Source of the DNA: Urophycis tenuis | Lineage: Eukaryota > Chordata > Actinopteri > Gadiformes > Phycidae | Length of the DNA stretch: 64,000 bases | Direction: 5' to 3' | Assembly: GCA_036785325.1 (NCBI GenBank) | Contig: JAXIVH010000001.1 | Location: 8,854,637-8,918,636 of the forward strand | Part shown: in pieces, positions 9,729-40,522 of the stretch | How positions within the stretch are numbered: position 1 is the first letter of the stretch | Layout: each line of letters opens with the position of its first letter | Made by a program: the position numbers and the translations under genes | The notes under the pieces: generated by a model | What the model saw: the letters and a program-made list of their open reading frames with translations, nothing else | What the model was told of the DNA's origin: nothing | Databases searched by the model: none

Positions 9729-12218
9729 ATGTCAGCCTCAAAGATTGAACTGCGTCCACGTCAGAAGCATGGCACAAACAAAACCTCCGGTGACACGTCC
9801 AAAGATGTGTCTCCGGACTCCAAGTGCCCCATCTGCTTGGATGCCTTCAACAACATGTCCTACCTGGACCTGTGCCTGCACAAGTTCTGCTTCCGATGCA
9901 TACACGAGTGGTCCAAGAACAAAGCAGAGTGTCCTCTGTGCAAGCAGCCGTTCAACTCCATCTACCACAGCATCAAGTCGGACCAAGACTTCAAGAAGTA
10001 CGACCTGAGGCCCACCGACAATGGCTCGTTCGGGAGCTTCGGCGGTGTGCGGTTCCGGTACCACACCACCATGACGGGCGTGCGCCAGCGGGCCGAGAGG
10101 AGAACCGCCACCCCACCCGACAACGGCGTGATGTTTGAGAACTGGGGAGACGCCTACCAGCTGCACGAGCGCAACCTGCGGCGCATGATGTCCAGGTTGG
10201 CGGCGGGGAGGCGGGCCGCCAGTGAGGGCCGGGCGGTCCGCGCCATCCGGGAGCAGGAGATGATCGCCTTCAGGAGGGGACTGTACCGACGAGGCATCCG
10301 CGTGCAGTCGGTGGAGGACGGCGGCCGCTCCCGGGACACCACGGCCGAGTTCTACCAGAGGAACCCGGCGTGCCTCCACAGACTGGTGCCCTGGCTGAAG
10401 AGGGAGCTCATGGTGCTCTACGGAGCCCACGGCTCTCTGGTCAACATCGTGCAGCACGTGGTGATGTCGCGCATCACCCGCTTCAATTTGGAGGCCAGCG
10501 ACATCCTGGAGGAGCTCAGGCCTTTCCTCCAGGCACGCACAGAGCATTTCCTCCATGAGTTCACCAGCTTCGCCAAGTCTCCCTTCAACATGGAGGCCTA
10601 CGACCAGCACGCCGTCTACGACTGCCCCGGTTCCCTGTTCGACGACGACGACGACGACAGCAGCTCCCACTCGTCTGTCATAGCCGTCTCGGAGGACGAC
10701 CTGATGTCCGTGGATCGGGACACCCAGGGAGAGTCCATGTCCAGTGGCGCTCTCAGTCAGTCTGCGTGGGACGACGAGACGCCTGGGCCCTCGTATTCCA
10801 CGACGGAAGAGAGGAGCAAAGCGTGGCCGCTCTCCATACCAGACTCTGACAGCAGCCAGGAGGAAGTGTTGCACCCGAAAGCCCCTTCAAACCCGAAGGG
10901 GCTTTCGCACGGTCTTGTCAAAAAGGATGGATCTCTTTCGTTCTCTGATGATGATGATGACGATGATGTTGATGGGGATGAGAATGACTGTGTTATTATA
11001 GGGTTCGTGAAGCCGGTGGCACAGAGGACCCCAGAGCTGGTTCAGCTCTCATCGGACTCAGAGGGATCTGTCCATGAGCAGATGGACCGAATTCCTCAGC
11101 TGCCTCAACACATTCGCTTCACCAGCCCCGGCGCCTCTCCTCTCCCCGCCGCAGAGAGCAGCAGCCCTCCTGCCTCTGCCCCAAAAGCGAGTTTGACATC
11201 TAAAGAGCAAAGCCTATCCAAGTCCAGAAGACACCATTTGTCCGAGAGGAAAAGCGACTACGACAAGTACAGCAGCAGCAGCAGCAGCAGGAGGCGGCGC
11301 AGTGCAGAGCGGTGCAGGGAACGGCGGCGGTCCAGGAGTGGAACCCGGTCGACGAGACCTAGGCGGGACAGGAGGTCGAGAAGCGCCAGCGATTCTTCCA
11401 GGAGCCCCATGTCGACTCTGAACAGCGCCGTAAGTCTGTTGAGGAGGCGTTCCCGGTCCAGCAGCAGCAGAGAGCGCTCCCGTCCAAAGAGGGACACTAA
11501 GGAGAAAAGGCGAGGCGGAGGCCGCGAGCCGCCGTGCAGCTACCAGTGGCAGTCCTACAGCCACTACGGCCGCGACAGAGACAACAGCTGGGTCCATTTT
11601 TCCGAGAAGACCACCTACTACTCCAGGGGCCGCAGGAACCGCAATTCTCGCTCTAGGTCCGGCAGCAGAGAGCCCCACCACAGCGGCCACAGGGAGGACT
11701 TTCCCTCGGGGACCTACGGCACGGGGAGCCGATCGCCGTCTTCCAAGAGACGGTCGAGCCAAGACAAGCCCGGTGGCAAGAGGAAGTACAAGACCAGGCA
11801 CTTGGACGAGCCGGACGGCAGCGCGGCCCTGCTGTCGGCACCCGAGGCGGCCGGCGGCAGGGCCGGCGCCGGGAAGCAGAAGCGGTCCAGGGAGAGGCCG
11901 GCGAGGAGGGACGCCGGTTCCGGAGGGGACGTCGAGGACGCGGGGAACGGGTCCGACAGAGGCAGGAAGCACCACAAGAAGAGGAAGAAGCACAAAAAGA
12001 AAAGCAAGAAGCACAGGAACAAGGAGCGCCCCGGGAAACGCTCGCCCACTGTCATCACCATCGAGAGCGACAGCGGGCATTCTGCCGATAGCAATGTTGA
12101 CCTCTCAGGCAAGGGAAGTACTGCCACGGCCGCGCCACCAGATACCGATGCCATAGACGGCAATGGCGATGTGTCAAAAAGTGATTCACTGCCAGCTGAT
12201 GGTGTTTTACACCAATGA
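9729..12218 (+). CDS. topors: E3 ubiquitin/SUMO-protein ligase Topors
   Basis: Nuclear RING protein that binds topoisomerase I and p53 and acts as both a ubiquitin and a SUMO ligase; in humans it also matters in photoreceptors. One 829-aa coding exon, against 1045 aa in human. The ATG at 9729 (MSASKIEL) is chosen because it aligns with human MASAAKEF; an open frame continues 33 bases upstream without an ATG. The C3HC4 RING spans residues 33-74 (CPICLDAF to CPLCKQPF). A conserved block, NPACLHRLVPWLKREL then AHGSLVNIVQHV, lies near residues 210-245. Asp runs occur near 305-310 and 406-413, and CVIIGFVKP near 423 looks like a SUMO-interacting motif. An Arg/Ser-rich region covers about 498-690, then GGKRKYKTRHLDEPDG, a Lys/His-rich stretch, and a second SIM-like TVITIESDSG near residue 775. 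No frameshift. The 3' half is shorter than in human. Confidence 0.96.
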   Translation: MSASKIELRPRQKHGTNKTSGDTSKDVSPDSKCPICLDAFNNMSYLDLCLHKFCFRCIHEWSKNKAECPLCKQPFNSIYHSIKSDQDFKKYDLRPTDNGSFGSFGGVRFRYHTTMTGVRQRAERRTATPPDNGVMFENWGDAYQLHERNLRRMMSRLAAGRRAASEGRAVRAIREQEMIAFRRGLYRRGIRVQSVEDGGRSRDTTAEFYQRNPACLHRLVPWLKRELMVLYGAHGSLVNIVQHVVMSRITRFNLEASDILEELRPFLQARTEHFLHEFTSFAKSPFNMEAYDQHAVYDCPGSLFDDDDDDSSSHSSVIAVSEDDLMSVDRDTQGESMSSGALSQSAWDDETPGPSYSTTEERSKAWPLSIPDSDSSQEEVLHPKAPSNPKGLSHGLVKKDGSLSFSDDDDDDDVDGDENDCVIIGFVKPVAQRTPELVQLSSDSEGSVHEQMDRIPQLPQHIRFTSPGASPLPAAESSSPPASAPKASLTSKEQSLSKSRRHHLSERKSDYDKYSSSSSSRRRRSAERCRERRRSRSGTRSTRPRRDRRSRSASDSSRSPMSTLNSAVSLLRRRSRSSSSRERSRPKRDTKEKRRGGGREPPCSYQWQSYSHYGRDRDNSWVHFSEKTTYYSRGRRNRNSRSRSGSREPHHSGHREDFPSGTYGTGSRSPSSKRRSSQDKPGGKRKYKTRHLDEPDGSAALLSAPEAAGGRAGAGKQKRSRERPARRDAGSGGDVEDAGNGSDRGRKHHKKRKKHKKKSKKHRNKERPGKRSPTVITIESDSGHSADSNVDLSGKGSTATAAPPDTDAIDGNGDVSKSDSLPADGVLHQ

Positions 12219-12634
12219 TGAACAGATGTTGACGGTGGGAGGCTCGCATCCAGTGGGAATGCCTTTCGTAGCATATGCCTTTTTTAATTGCCGACTAATT
12301 ATTTTTCACCGCGAGGCCCATTGATGGTTTCACTTCAGATATGGGATGTGTTGTTTGATTTGGAATCAAAGGCCTAGCAAGTTGCAACACACACATCATA
12401 TTTGTGACTTTCGAACTTGTAGTATTGTTGCCACTTAACCCATCAAGTCAGGAAAGTATTTGACCTGTCTTCAAGTTACACTCTCAGGTATGACATTGTG
12501 TTCACATATTTTCTTCCAGAGGAACCACTTGTGTGCTTGACAATGAACCACCACTACTCATGCGCCCTTTTATAATTTCTTAATTCAGAGTTTGGTGTTG
12601 GTGATTCTGAAAGGAAACTTTTGTGGTATATTTT

Positions 12635-12640
12635 AATAAA
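12635..12640 (+). terminator. topors: Poly(A) signal of topors
   Basis: A canonical AATAAA about 420 bases after the stop, at the end of an unbroken AT-rich 3' UTR. The repeat sequence beginning near 12720 lies beyond it. Confidence 0.6.
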
Positions 12641-12719
12641 AAACGGTGTCCAGTCTCTGGATCTGTTTGTAACCTAACCAAACTGTCCATTAGTGTACTT
12701 TAGGTTATTAGTGTATCAA

Positions 12720-12860
12720 GGTTATACAGACAGACAGAAATACTTTAATAAATACTCATACAAATATGAATAAAAAATACAAATACTCCAGTGAAATATG
12801 AATATAAAATATTAAAATATACATAAATCTAGGCATAAACTATAAAAAAAAGAAATAGCA
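12720..12860 (+). repeat. LINE 3'-tail-like, A-rich repeat
   Basis: GACAGACAGAAATACTTTAA followed by AT-rich sequence resembles the 3' ends of fish LINEs. The same kind of tail is at 6600-6640. No coding remnant is attached. Confidence 0.4.
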
Positions 12861-13028
12861 TCACAATGTGTCAACAGGAAGAGGCCGCAAAGAAGTTATT
12901 TTGATGAAAGTTAGTGATCAGTTAATATAATTTGTGTTTGAAATTGTAAATAATTATACTTGAAGAAAATAATTTTGAATAATGAATAGAAATATCCAGT
13001 AGAATAGTCCCATTTTGATATATTTTCT

Positions 13029-13345
13029 TAAAGGTAAAGGAGCAAATAGCAGACGCTTTTGTCCAAAGCGAATTACAATCAGCACATTTGTGGGGGTCTA
13101 CATGTGGACAGTTATCAAGGAGATCGAGCCGCTAACCATACCGTTAGTGGACGAGCCGCTCTGTCCACCCGCTCTACCCACTGATCTACTGCCGCCCTGC
13201 AGGTACACTGCCAATATGAAGCACATCCACGCTCTGAAATGTGATACAATATATCAGAGGTCAGAAAGATGTTTATTGCCAAGTAGGTTCGCACATACAA
13301 GGAATTTGACTTGGTGGTTGGTGTGTGACAACGATATACAATAAC
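13029..13345 (-). mobile_element. SINE copy (reverse) joined to a LINE tail
   Basis: At 13045-13080 is AGCAGACGCTTTTGTCCAAA, the reverse of the common fish tail GGATAAAAGCGTCTGCT seen forward at 36914-36935. At 13105-13203 is the reverse complement of a tRNA-like head (TCTACCCACTGATCTACTGC). At 13255-13345 is a LINE tail (TTTATTGCCAAGTAGGTTCG then ACAAGGAATTTGACTTGGTG). The reverse of that tail recurs at 31495-31560. Confidence 0.65.
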
Positions 13346-13356
13346 AATAAACACAG

Positions 13357-14110
13357 TGCAGATGGTGGGACCTAATATAAAATATGGGAGATTAATTTCA
13401 AGTGAAGGATGCCCACATTAAACTAAACACAATGTTGGGTAAGTTCCATCTGAAATATACACTATAAAATGTTATAATATGTTATTCTTTTATTGTAATG
13501 GATCAACACAGTTATTCATTTCTAGTGCTCTACCGATCTACCATCCAGAAACTTAAAACACGCGCTAGTAGGCAGCATATAGCTGCATAACTTCCGGGGC
13601 ACAGAAGCCAGAAAGAATAAAACATAAAAATCGACTGTTTTTTGGCATGAACATTAAATTAGATACTGGAAATATGATATGTTGGACACTAGAAACAGAA
13701 TAATGAAATAACAAACTGTTTTCCCATGTCATTGTTTTCCGTTCATTCAAAAGAACGAATGGTACACGGACCCCACGTTGACCTAAACACAATGTTGGTT
13801 GAGTTTCATCTGAAATATAGGCCTACACTATAAAATGTTGTTATTTGTTCTGCTCTAATGTACCATAGGATTGGTCAAATGCAGAGAACAAATTTCGTTC
13901 ACATATCTAGAAAATACTGGGCATGACTGAAATCTAATCTAATCTAATCTTAGGTCAACGGAGTGCAGATGGTGGGACCTAATATAAAATATGGAAGATT
14001 TAAGGATTGAAGGATGCCAACAACAAACAAAACACAATATTGGGTGAGTTTCATCTGAAATATACACTATACAATGTTGTTATAATATGTTGTACATATA
14101 TTGTATTCTT
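13357..14110 (+). repeat. Direct repeat pair 606 bp apart, plus a third partial copy
   Basis: The segment starting GTGCAGATGGTGGGACCTAA at 13357 recurs at 13963 and stays similar for about 130-150 bases, through ATCTGAAATATACACTATA. A third partial copy of its second half lies at about 13780-13850. SINE-tail sequence (GGTCAAATGCAGAGAACAAA) lies between copies at 13875-13900. This ends about 160 bases before the first mtap exon, so it lies in the mtap promoter region. Confidence 0.7.
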
Positions 14111-14272
14111 TTGTATTTTTTTAAACGCTCTACAATATGATGAGCTGTAAAAACAAGAGGATCCAAATGCATTTCACCAGTTTTCACCAGTTTGCAGCTC
14201 AATGCTCGCGAGGAGTAGAGGCGCTCTTTGCGGAAGTGTATCCGAAACGTGCCACTGCCATCTCTACCAACC

Positions 14273-32993
<18,721 letters not shown>

Positions 32994-33025
32994 GCCACGC
33001 GACCTCTGCTGCCCTCGCAGGCTCG

Positions 33026-33029
33026 CTCG

Positions 33030-33077
<48 letters not shown>

Positions 33078-33078
33078 C
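33026..33078 (+). repeat. (CA)n microsatellite in the mtap 3' UTR
   Basis: About 25 CA units begin 33 bases after the mtap stop codon, so they are probably transcribed as part of the 3' UTR. Confidence 0.9.
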
Positions 33079-35329
33079 ATGTTGTCACCACCACCAGAGC
33101 CAGCTCGGGTCACCCAGTGGGACACTGAGGCGGAGGGAGCAGCGGTCCGACCTCCGGTCCTTGGAAAGGGCCCGGCACATCTTCTGCACATCATCATCCC
33201 CTCTGTGTTTCCTGTGTTTGTCCCCGATGGAGCCGCCGCCAGTGGCAAGCTCTTGTTTTTTACATGGTGTGCACACCGTTCACGTGAGAGTCCCGGGGAG
33301 CTCAGAAGAAGATCGGCGCGTCAAAATTGTCACATCTGAATGAATCTGGGAGCTCGTCAGTCAGTGGTTTTCTTGTTGCTGTGGGTCGCTGTGTTCTGGT
33401 CGGCATCGAAAGGGTCAACCTGAGAGATGCGCGCTTGTGTGCTTTACTGTTTTGCAGCGTTGCTTCCCTTTGTCAACATTGACCTGCCTTACAGTTATTA
33501 GGGTAGGATTAGCCTACGTTAGCGCCGCATCACAGGCCTTGCATCTTAAGTTGTCTTTTTTTTTCACGGAGCTTGTTTGCACGGCGAATGGAAATGTATT
33601 TTCATAGCGAGGTGAATGGCTATGTTTATGGTATTATTTTGATGGGTGTCCTTAAGACCTTATCTTTGGTTTTATAGGTCAAAGGCTGCGTTATGCACCC
33701 GGCTGTCCTGCTTCACTGTAGGCCTATGCAAACACATAGGTCTCATTTTGTTGGCTCATCTGAACAGCTTCAAATGATAAACCTGGATTTTATGGAAACC
33801 TTCACATCTGGAATAAATATTAAGAAGGTAAATTACAGTCTGTCAGGCCTAAAGGACAGACTTTAGTGTGAAGCGTATCAAACATTGGGCCATTGTTCCA
33901 AATTACTTTTTACAACCTGTTTATAACCAGGATACTCTGCATTGCTGATTAAAATGAAAGTTGTGCAATCAAAATATGACGTATAAAAATGATAGCATGG
34001 AATCAAGCCTACGTTACAATCGTTTATGCTTTAACCCACATGGTCAACAGGTAGACTTGTAAAGGCCTAATCCAGTCTGATGTTTTACTTTGCATGCAGA
34101 TGCTTCAGTCCTATTATCCAATTCCAAGTAGTATTTTTTATGTTCTTTATTAACCAATTGTTGGTGATTGAAACGGTAGCAACATATGTTGTCTTTTTTT
34201 ATTCTTGTTTCTTCTTGAAACTAAAATAAACGGTACCTTTCATGTGGGCATACGTGTGTTTGTCCTAACGTTGGAACGTTTTTGGAAGTATAATTTTTTT
34301 GGGCACAAATGCAAACAATTCATATAGTTCATTATTTATTCGTCCGTAGAACAATCGATCACCCCCACAAATAAGTTTATGGTAGGCCGACGGGCCTGGG
34401 CCTTGAGGGGACATCGCACATGGTGAAGGAAGTGGGCCTTGCGCATGCGAAGGCATCGCCGCGTGGAGTTCACGTTGTGCTTCGAAGTTTAAAGACAATA
34501 TTTCTGGTGATTGTCTGGCGTTGCGTGATAAGGAAGACTGGCGTTCACGAGGGGCGTATCTGTTTTTGTTATTGTAAGGAAATATGCACATCACGCACAT
34601 CAACGCATCTTGGTCACGACATAAATATGTTTAATAAATAACTTTGGCCTATTGCCTGAATATTGTTTTACTTCTTTTTTTTTTTACAAACAATTAATTG
34701 AGACGAATTGGGGATGTCACAATCATCTTTTTAGTATTGACGGGCCTATATTTCGATATGAAACCCGATTTAACAACAACAAAAAAAGAAATAGGGCTTT
34801 GGTATACCCACAACTAGCCTATATTCGTTATGTAGGCTATATTTGTATGTTCCCTATATCCTTTTTAAATTAATATTTAAGTACGCTCATTCTCAACTGC
34901 TTGCCCAACTCAGTGCTTACGTATAGCCTTCAGGCCTACACAACATGATCGTCAAATTATTGCTCAGAACAAACATCCATTTGCGACCTGGAGGCTGCAG
35001 GCCGTTATTCGTTCTCATCACAGTGGCTGAGGAAAGGGACGGGACTAATGGGAAATTTCCAGCGTAGGTCTATCAAATAACCCATCATTGATTATAAAAC
35101 ACTTACTACATATCACCCACTCACTCTTTAAACTCCTGTATACAGCCGATATGACTACATAACCGTCATTCATAGTTTTAAAAGGAAGTACTGCTATGAG
35201 CAATGGATGAAAACAATAAATAAAGGACAAAAACAGTTCATGCGACAGGCCCTTATTGAGGCCGCAGGTCCAGTGGTCTCCCCGTGACACCAGAGTCCTC
35301 CGCGCTCTTTTTTTTTTTCCTTCTCTCTC
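33079..35329. other. Spacer between the convergent mtap and cdkn2a/b 3' ends
   Basis: About 2.3 kb of non-coding sequence that must hold both 3' UTRs. Candidate signals are AATAAA near 33811 or 34222 for mtap, and TTTATT at 34335-34340 (AATAAA on -) for cdkn2a/b. No gene or recognised mobile element. Confidence 0.5.
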
Positions 35330-36330
35330 CTACGAGGACTCGAGAAACGCCACGACGTCAACGTGTCCACACTCCCTGGCTAAATCCACAGGCTGGCGTT
35401 TGCTGTGGTCCACGGCCCTGGGGTCGGCGGAGAACTCCACCAGGATCTGCACCGTGTCCAGAAAGCCCCCCCGCGCGGCGTCGTGCAGCGGGGTGGTCCC
35501 GGTGCTCCCGTCCGCGACGTTGGGCCGCGCGCCTCGCGCGAGCAGCAGGCGGGCGACCGGGGTGCTCCCCATCATCATCACCTTCACGTTTCACAGGAAA
35601 ATAATGGGCGTTCATTGACAATACATACAGAGTTGCGTGGATTGTATTGTATTAAAAAAAAGATAACAGGCCTGCCAGACGCAACACAAGCCACATTGAC
35701 AAACTCTCACGTCCAAATTGCAGATTAATGGGTGCCCCATAGCATGATTCTTATTATTCTTATTCTTATTATTATCATTATTATTATTACTGTAGGCAGA
35801 TGTCTCAGTTGACATAAAACCATTTGGGTTTGCGCGGTAGGTCAACTTTTGTTTGGGGAAATATGCCTTAAAAAGTGTCATCCAATATGCAAATGAAAGC
35901 TCAAAACACACGGCTTGCGGGAGTGACCGGCGTGGCGCCTCCTAGATCAAGATTGCGTGAAGTTGGACATAACGTGATATTTCCGGTTGTGTGCGAACGT
36001 GATAACAAAAACAAAAACAAACAAAAAAACAACGTGAAAATGAACTCATCGTTTATAATCGTACTTCTATTTATTGCTAGTTACGTCTCCCGATAAATAA
36101 TTATGAGTGCAATAAGATCGGCGTGGCCGCACTCCGGACGAGCAGTCGAGCTGTTAATTCAATGACAGTGAAGACACGCACACCGGCACTCCGCTGTCAA
36201 CACTGACCTGCAGCGGCGTCCTCCCGTACTTGTTCACACCGTTCACATCGGCCCCTTGTTGGAGGAGGTGGTCCACACCTGCGGTGTTCCCGGACGCCGC
36301 TGCTGATGCGAGGTCGTCCTCAAGTGTCAT
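35330..36330 (-). CDS. cdkn2a/b: Cyclin-dependent kinase inhibitor, INK4 family
   Basis: Ankyrin-repeat inhibitor of CDK4 and CDK6 that blocks D-cyclin kinase activity and so RB phosphorylation, causing G1 arrest. Two exons on the minus strand: 36330-36208 (41 aa, MTLEDDLASAAASGN to GRTPLQ) and 35581-35330 (83 aa, from VMMMGS to LESS and TAG). The Gln/VMMMGS splice point is the one used by human p15 and p16. Total 124 aa against 138 (p15) and 156 (p16) in human. Visible ankyrin landmarks: GADVNGVNKYGRTPLQ, ARLLLARGARPNV, TPLHDAARGGFLDTVQIL, and PVDLARECGHVDVVAFL. Fish have one INK4 gene here, so p15 and p16 cannot be separated. No ARF-type alternative exon is evident. mtap converges on it, as in 9p21. 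Confidence 0.95.
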
Positions 36331-36890
36331 GGCTAGTAAACAGTGAACACAACTCCAGCTCACTAAAAAACAAACAACAGATCCCCTCCACAGGTTGTGT
36401 GCCTATGGCCAGCTTTGTTGATTTTTTTTTTTTTTTTTAACTTTAAATAAATACGTTGTCGCTGTGTATGCTCCTAATTGTCGTCCAGTCTGTCTTCTGT
36501 CAATTCCGATAACCAGTCCATTGACTATGATGAAGTCGACACCGTCGTCTCACTGCTCGGCCGGCGGTGTGTGCCTGGGCTTGCCTGGTCTTCAGGCGGG
36601 TGACGTCATTTGTGTGGCGCTGCAGTGCTTGGACTCTGCGCATGCTCACAGCTGCTTTGACTTCAAGGAAGTCGTGCGCTAGCGCTCTAAAAAAAAGTTC
36701 CAGACTGACCCACGGTCGTATACGTGCCTACAGCCTGTGTTCTATGTAGTAGTAGACCCACATTGTAATGACCGACCGCCCCATGGATCATTCTTTTCGC
36801 CCACACTGCCATAGTAAATTGATGTATTGTGAAACTTGTTCTGGTTACTTTCTTACTGTATTTAGCAGCAATGAAAATGAAATGAAATGT
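36331..36890. other. Upstream region of cdkn2a/b
   Basis: Presumed 5' UTR and promoter side of cdkn2a/b (the gene reads leftward). There is a poly-T run at 36422-36438 and moderate CpG content around 36540-36690. I see no second exon of an ARF type and no TATA box that I would commit to. Confidence 0.4.
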
Positions 36891-36894
36891 TTCA

Positions 36895-36972
36895 AATGTA
36901 CTCTTTGTAAGTCGCTTTGGATAAAAGCGTCTGCTAAATGCCCTAAATGTAAATGTAAATATATGTATAAGC

Positions 36973-37046
<74 letters not shown>
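36895..37046 (+). repeat. SINE tail and (CA)n microsatellite
   Basis: GTAAGTCGCTTTGGATAAAA followed by GCGTCTGCTAAATGCC at 36909-36945 is a very common fish SINE/LINE shared 3' end. A CA array follows at 36976-37044. Confidence 0.8.
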
Positions 37047-37099
37047 CATAGAAACATGTATATATGAACACTGTTTTGTTATGGTTTATTTAAAAGGAG

Positions 37100-37270
37100 G
37101 AGTTCAAGTAGTTCAAGTAGTTCAAGTTCAAGTAACTTTATTGCCAAGTGTGCTACATGGATATAGCACGGATGAAATTGCAGTCCTCTCAGACCTGCGG
37201 TGCAAATCAGACAAACAAACAGACAAACAGACATTGTAAAGACAACACAGAAAACACAGAAAAAAGGCCT
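37100..37270 (+). mobile_element. LINE 3'-end fragment
   Basis: Repeated TTCAAGTAG units lead into AACTTTATTGCCAAGTGTGC and GGATGAAATTGCAGTCCTCT, a usual fish LINE tail. No coding remnant is attached. Confidence 0.5.
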
Positions 37271-38129
37271 TCACCTTGCTTGACCTCCATCTCTGTCGTG
37301 CTCTTGATGAGTCATTAACATCTATAAGTCTCTCTCCTTTAGCCCAAGCACTTCTTCTTCGCTTGGAGGTTGCTTACATTCAGCCCCTAAGCGGAAACAC
37401 TTTCATGCAGTTTCCCTGTTACTCCTGGCCTCTGACCATCTTCCCCTGGAGGAGAAGAGGACTCCAGATAGGAGGCGTGGAGGAGTCCTGCTGTCTGTCG
37501 GGCACAAGACACCCACTCAGCTAGCTCAGAGCTGGCTAATGTTCAACGAGAGGGTGAGATCATATCTGTTCCTTTGTCACAGTCAACAGAGTGACTTTGA
37601 GCTGTTAAAGGCTAATTAAGGTTTACTGCTTACCATATATATATATGCTGCATGCAGTCAGGAGAAAATACCAAAAACGCAATAAGTCTACCCACCACCT
37701 CACAAGTGTCAAACCAGGACAAACAAGGGACCACCACAAGGGAGGGCAGGGTTTGCAGGGTTTTGCGGGGTTAATGTTTGAATGGAAATTGTCAGTGTGT
37801 TAACCCACACTACCTGTACACACCGAGATAAATATGTAAATATGTAAACTTGTAAACACGAAATGTGATATGGCAGTAAAGATAAAAGGTGGCAGGTGTG
37901 TCACGTCTTCCATATCCTTATGACCATCTAATAAAACAGTACAAGTTTTGTTTTTGCGGAAAGTGTTTTTATTTTTTATTTTTATGGAAAGGCGTTCACC
38001 TCAACGCAAAACGCAAGTACGAGGGAATATCATCGTCACCATTGCCTTGTCTCGCATGTGATAGTAACACAAAAAAAGCCACGCAGATTTCTTCAGGCGC
38101 TAGTAGTGGTGAAAGCGTGGTGCGTAAAG

Positions 38130-38225
38130 CCACACACACGCACGCACGCACGCACACACACACGCACGCACGCACACACACACGCACGCACGCACAAACA
38201 CACACGCACACACGCACACACGCAC

Positions 38226-38284
<59 letters not shown>
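38130..38284 (+). repeat. (CA)n with CGCA variants
   Basis: CACG and CA units alternate to 38232 and then become pure CA to 38283. Confidence 0.95.
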
Positions 38285-38285
<1 letters not shown>

Positions 38286-39490
38286 GGGACACTATGCATG
38301 TGTTGTGGTGTGAATCACTGGATCGCGCGCTCACCCGTGGCCCACCAATCGTGGTGCCTTTGAAGTCACTATGTTAAAGGCTATAAAGTAAAGTCTATAT
38401 AGGCCTATGCTAAAGCTAAAGTTTTTATCGGCTGCGCGAAACGGTGTGCTACTAAACTGAACTGTTTGGTGTTATTGGAATGCACGGTGTCATGTGCGGA
38501 TCTCTTCAGATACATGATGGAGGGCGTTTTCTCAACGCTTCAAGTAGGCCAAGTAGTACACTATTTCGTAACACGTTGTAGACCTTCAATATATTTCCTT
38601 TTATATGTGTCTTAAAGAAATAAATCAATTGAAATAAAACTAGCATAAATAACAATTACACATTAACATTGGTCATTGGCCTTATTGCTTTTTTCCTTGT
38701 GATGGGTAAGCCAATTACAATATAGCTGGCATTCTGACTCACTGAATGGCGTGACACCACAGCAATAATCAAGTTTTGGAAGGATTTTATTATTTTGTGG
38801 GTATGATAAAACCATTATCATGCATTGATACGGGTTTATTACATTACGTAAAGGTTCACGACTGGGTGCAGCAGTCAGTGAGTGGGGCGTGTTTCGCGGT
38901 GTCACCACTAGATGGCAGAGTGATTCCTCGATTGAGCCGACCACTAAAGGCCACTACCGTCATCTGCTGCATGTAAATGAGGAAGAGGAAAGAGTCCTAT
39001 TTAGGAAAATTTAGAGAACACGTGATAAAAAAAATCAGTTTAACAGGCCTATCCAGGCCGGGTAACGTATTAAAAATACCAAACAGAATTTGTGGCATTC
39101 ATTTAGATCTACAGGCTATGTAGGCCTATATTAGTAGGCCTATTTTTTTGGATCACAGAACTGTTCAATCCCCCAAATATTGGACCTCTTGTGGTCTTTT
39201 TTTTTTTTTTTTTTTAAATCTACTTTAAATTGAGTGCCAACAGAATCCCACTACCTGGGATGTAGGTCTACTGGTAGCCCTACATTAACATTACAACCCC
39301 AAACTGTAACACGTTCCAAGCCATGCCGATAGCGACACGCGCGACTTAGACACTTTAACCGGATGTTCACTTTGCACCCACTCTCGGGTGAGAATGCCGT
39401 ATGTAGATGCGGATTCAGCTGAAGGCACGGAGGGCTCTGAGCGTTCGGTCTTGGCTGCTTCGAGAGCGGAGACAGATAATGTCTCCGTTC
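38285..39490. other. Non-coding stretch
   Basis: AT-rich sequence with a poly-T run at 39199-39216. No gene or recognised mobile element seen. Confidence 0.5.
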
Positions 39491-39493
39491 CTT

Positions 39494-39569
39494 CCCGCAC
39501 CCTGCACATTTAAACCCTTCCTCCAGGCAATCCCGCACCCTGCACATTTAAACCCTTCCTCCAGGCAAT
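39494..39569 (+). repeat. Exact 38-bp tandem duplication
   Basis: CCCGCACCCTGCACATTTAA plus 18 bases is present twice, at 39494-39531 and 39532-39569, without a difference. Identity suggests a recent event or an assembly artefact. Confidence 0.9.
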
Positions 39570-39658
39570 ACCAGACGTCTGTGGAGCATGGAGGTGAGAC
39601 TGGGAGACGGTACAACCACTGGCCCATGTAATAGAACGATAGAGCATGCAACCGTGGA

Positions 39659-39750
39659 CACACGCAGACGCACGCACACAGACACACGCGCACGCAGACG
39701 CCCAGCCACACACCCCAGCCACAACACGCACACACAGACACACACACACA

Positions 39751-39794
<44 letters not shown>

Positions 39795-39874
39795 TATGTG
39801 CTGGCATGCGTAGAGAATAACACAGGAGACATTCACTGATGTACCACACACCACACACACACACATGCACACAT

Positions 39875-39946
<72 letters not shown>

Positions 39947-39970
39947 CACACACACACACGCGCAAACACA

Positions 39971-40020
<50 letters not shown>
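39659..40020 (+). repeat. Compound (CA)n microsatellite cluster
   Basis: Mixed CA, CGCA and CAGA units to 39793, then long CA runs with ATG and AAC breaks at 39848-40018. Long Thr-His and Val-Cys frames are artefacts. Confidence 0.95.
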
Positions 40021-40023
<3 letters not shown>

Positions 40024-40269
40024 CACAACTGCACACATTTGTAGTTATTCATTTTATTTATGGAAACATATAGCCATAGGCAAGCATTTACAATGCTTAA
40101 CATTTGCAGAAGTATTTAATGCTAGAGTGTAGTGCTAATAGTCCATTACTATACTGTACAGTTTTATTCAAATAGGTTATTGGCTTAAAGAAGTTGCATA
40201 AAATGATTCAAATAAGAAGTGGAAAAGGATTGCTTAGCAACGCAGCACACAAAATAAACACATGCATAC

Positions 40270-40277
40270 GCGTACAC

Positions 40278-40322
<45 letters not shown>

Positions 40323-40358
40323 CACACACAGTCACACACATACACACACAGATACACA

Positions 40359-40434
<76 letters not shown>

Positions 40435-40522
40435 ACAGATATACACAAACACACATACACACATACACACAGACACACACACACAGATACACACAAACAC
40501 ACACACACACACACACACACAC

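Noticed and set aside
9738..10874. 378-codon open frame antisense to topors
   Set aside because: It is the mirror of a GC-rich, codon-biased exon. No family resemblance, and the sense protein is well identified.
11214..12080. 288-codon antisense frame
   Set aside because: Opposite strand of the topors RS- and Lys-rich region; low-complexity Pro/Val/Leu composition.
36331..36700. ARF-type alternative first exon
   Set aside because: No donor and basic peptide of the ARF kind is visible, and fish INK4 loci are known to lack ARF.
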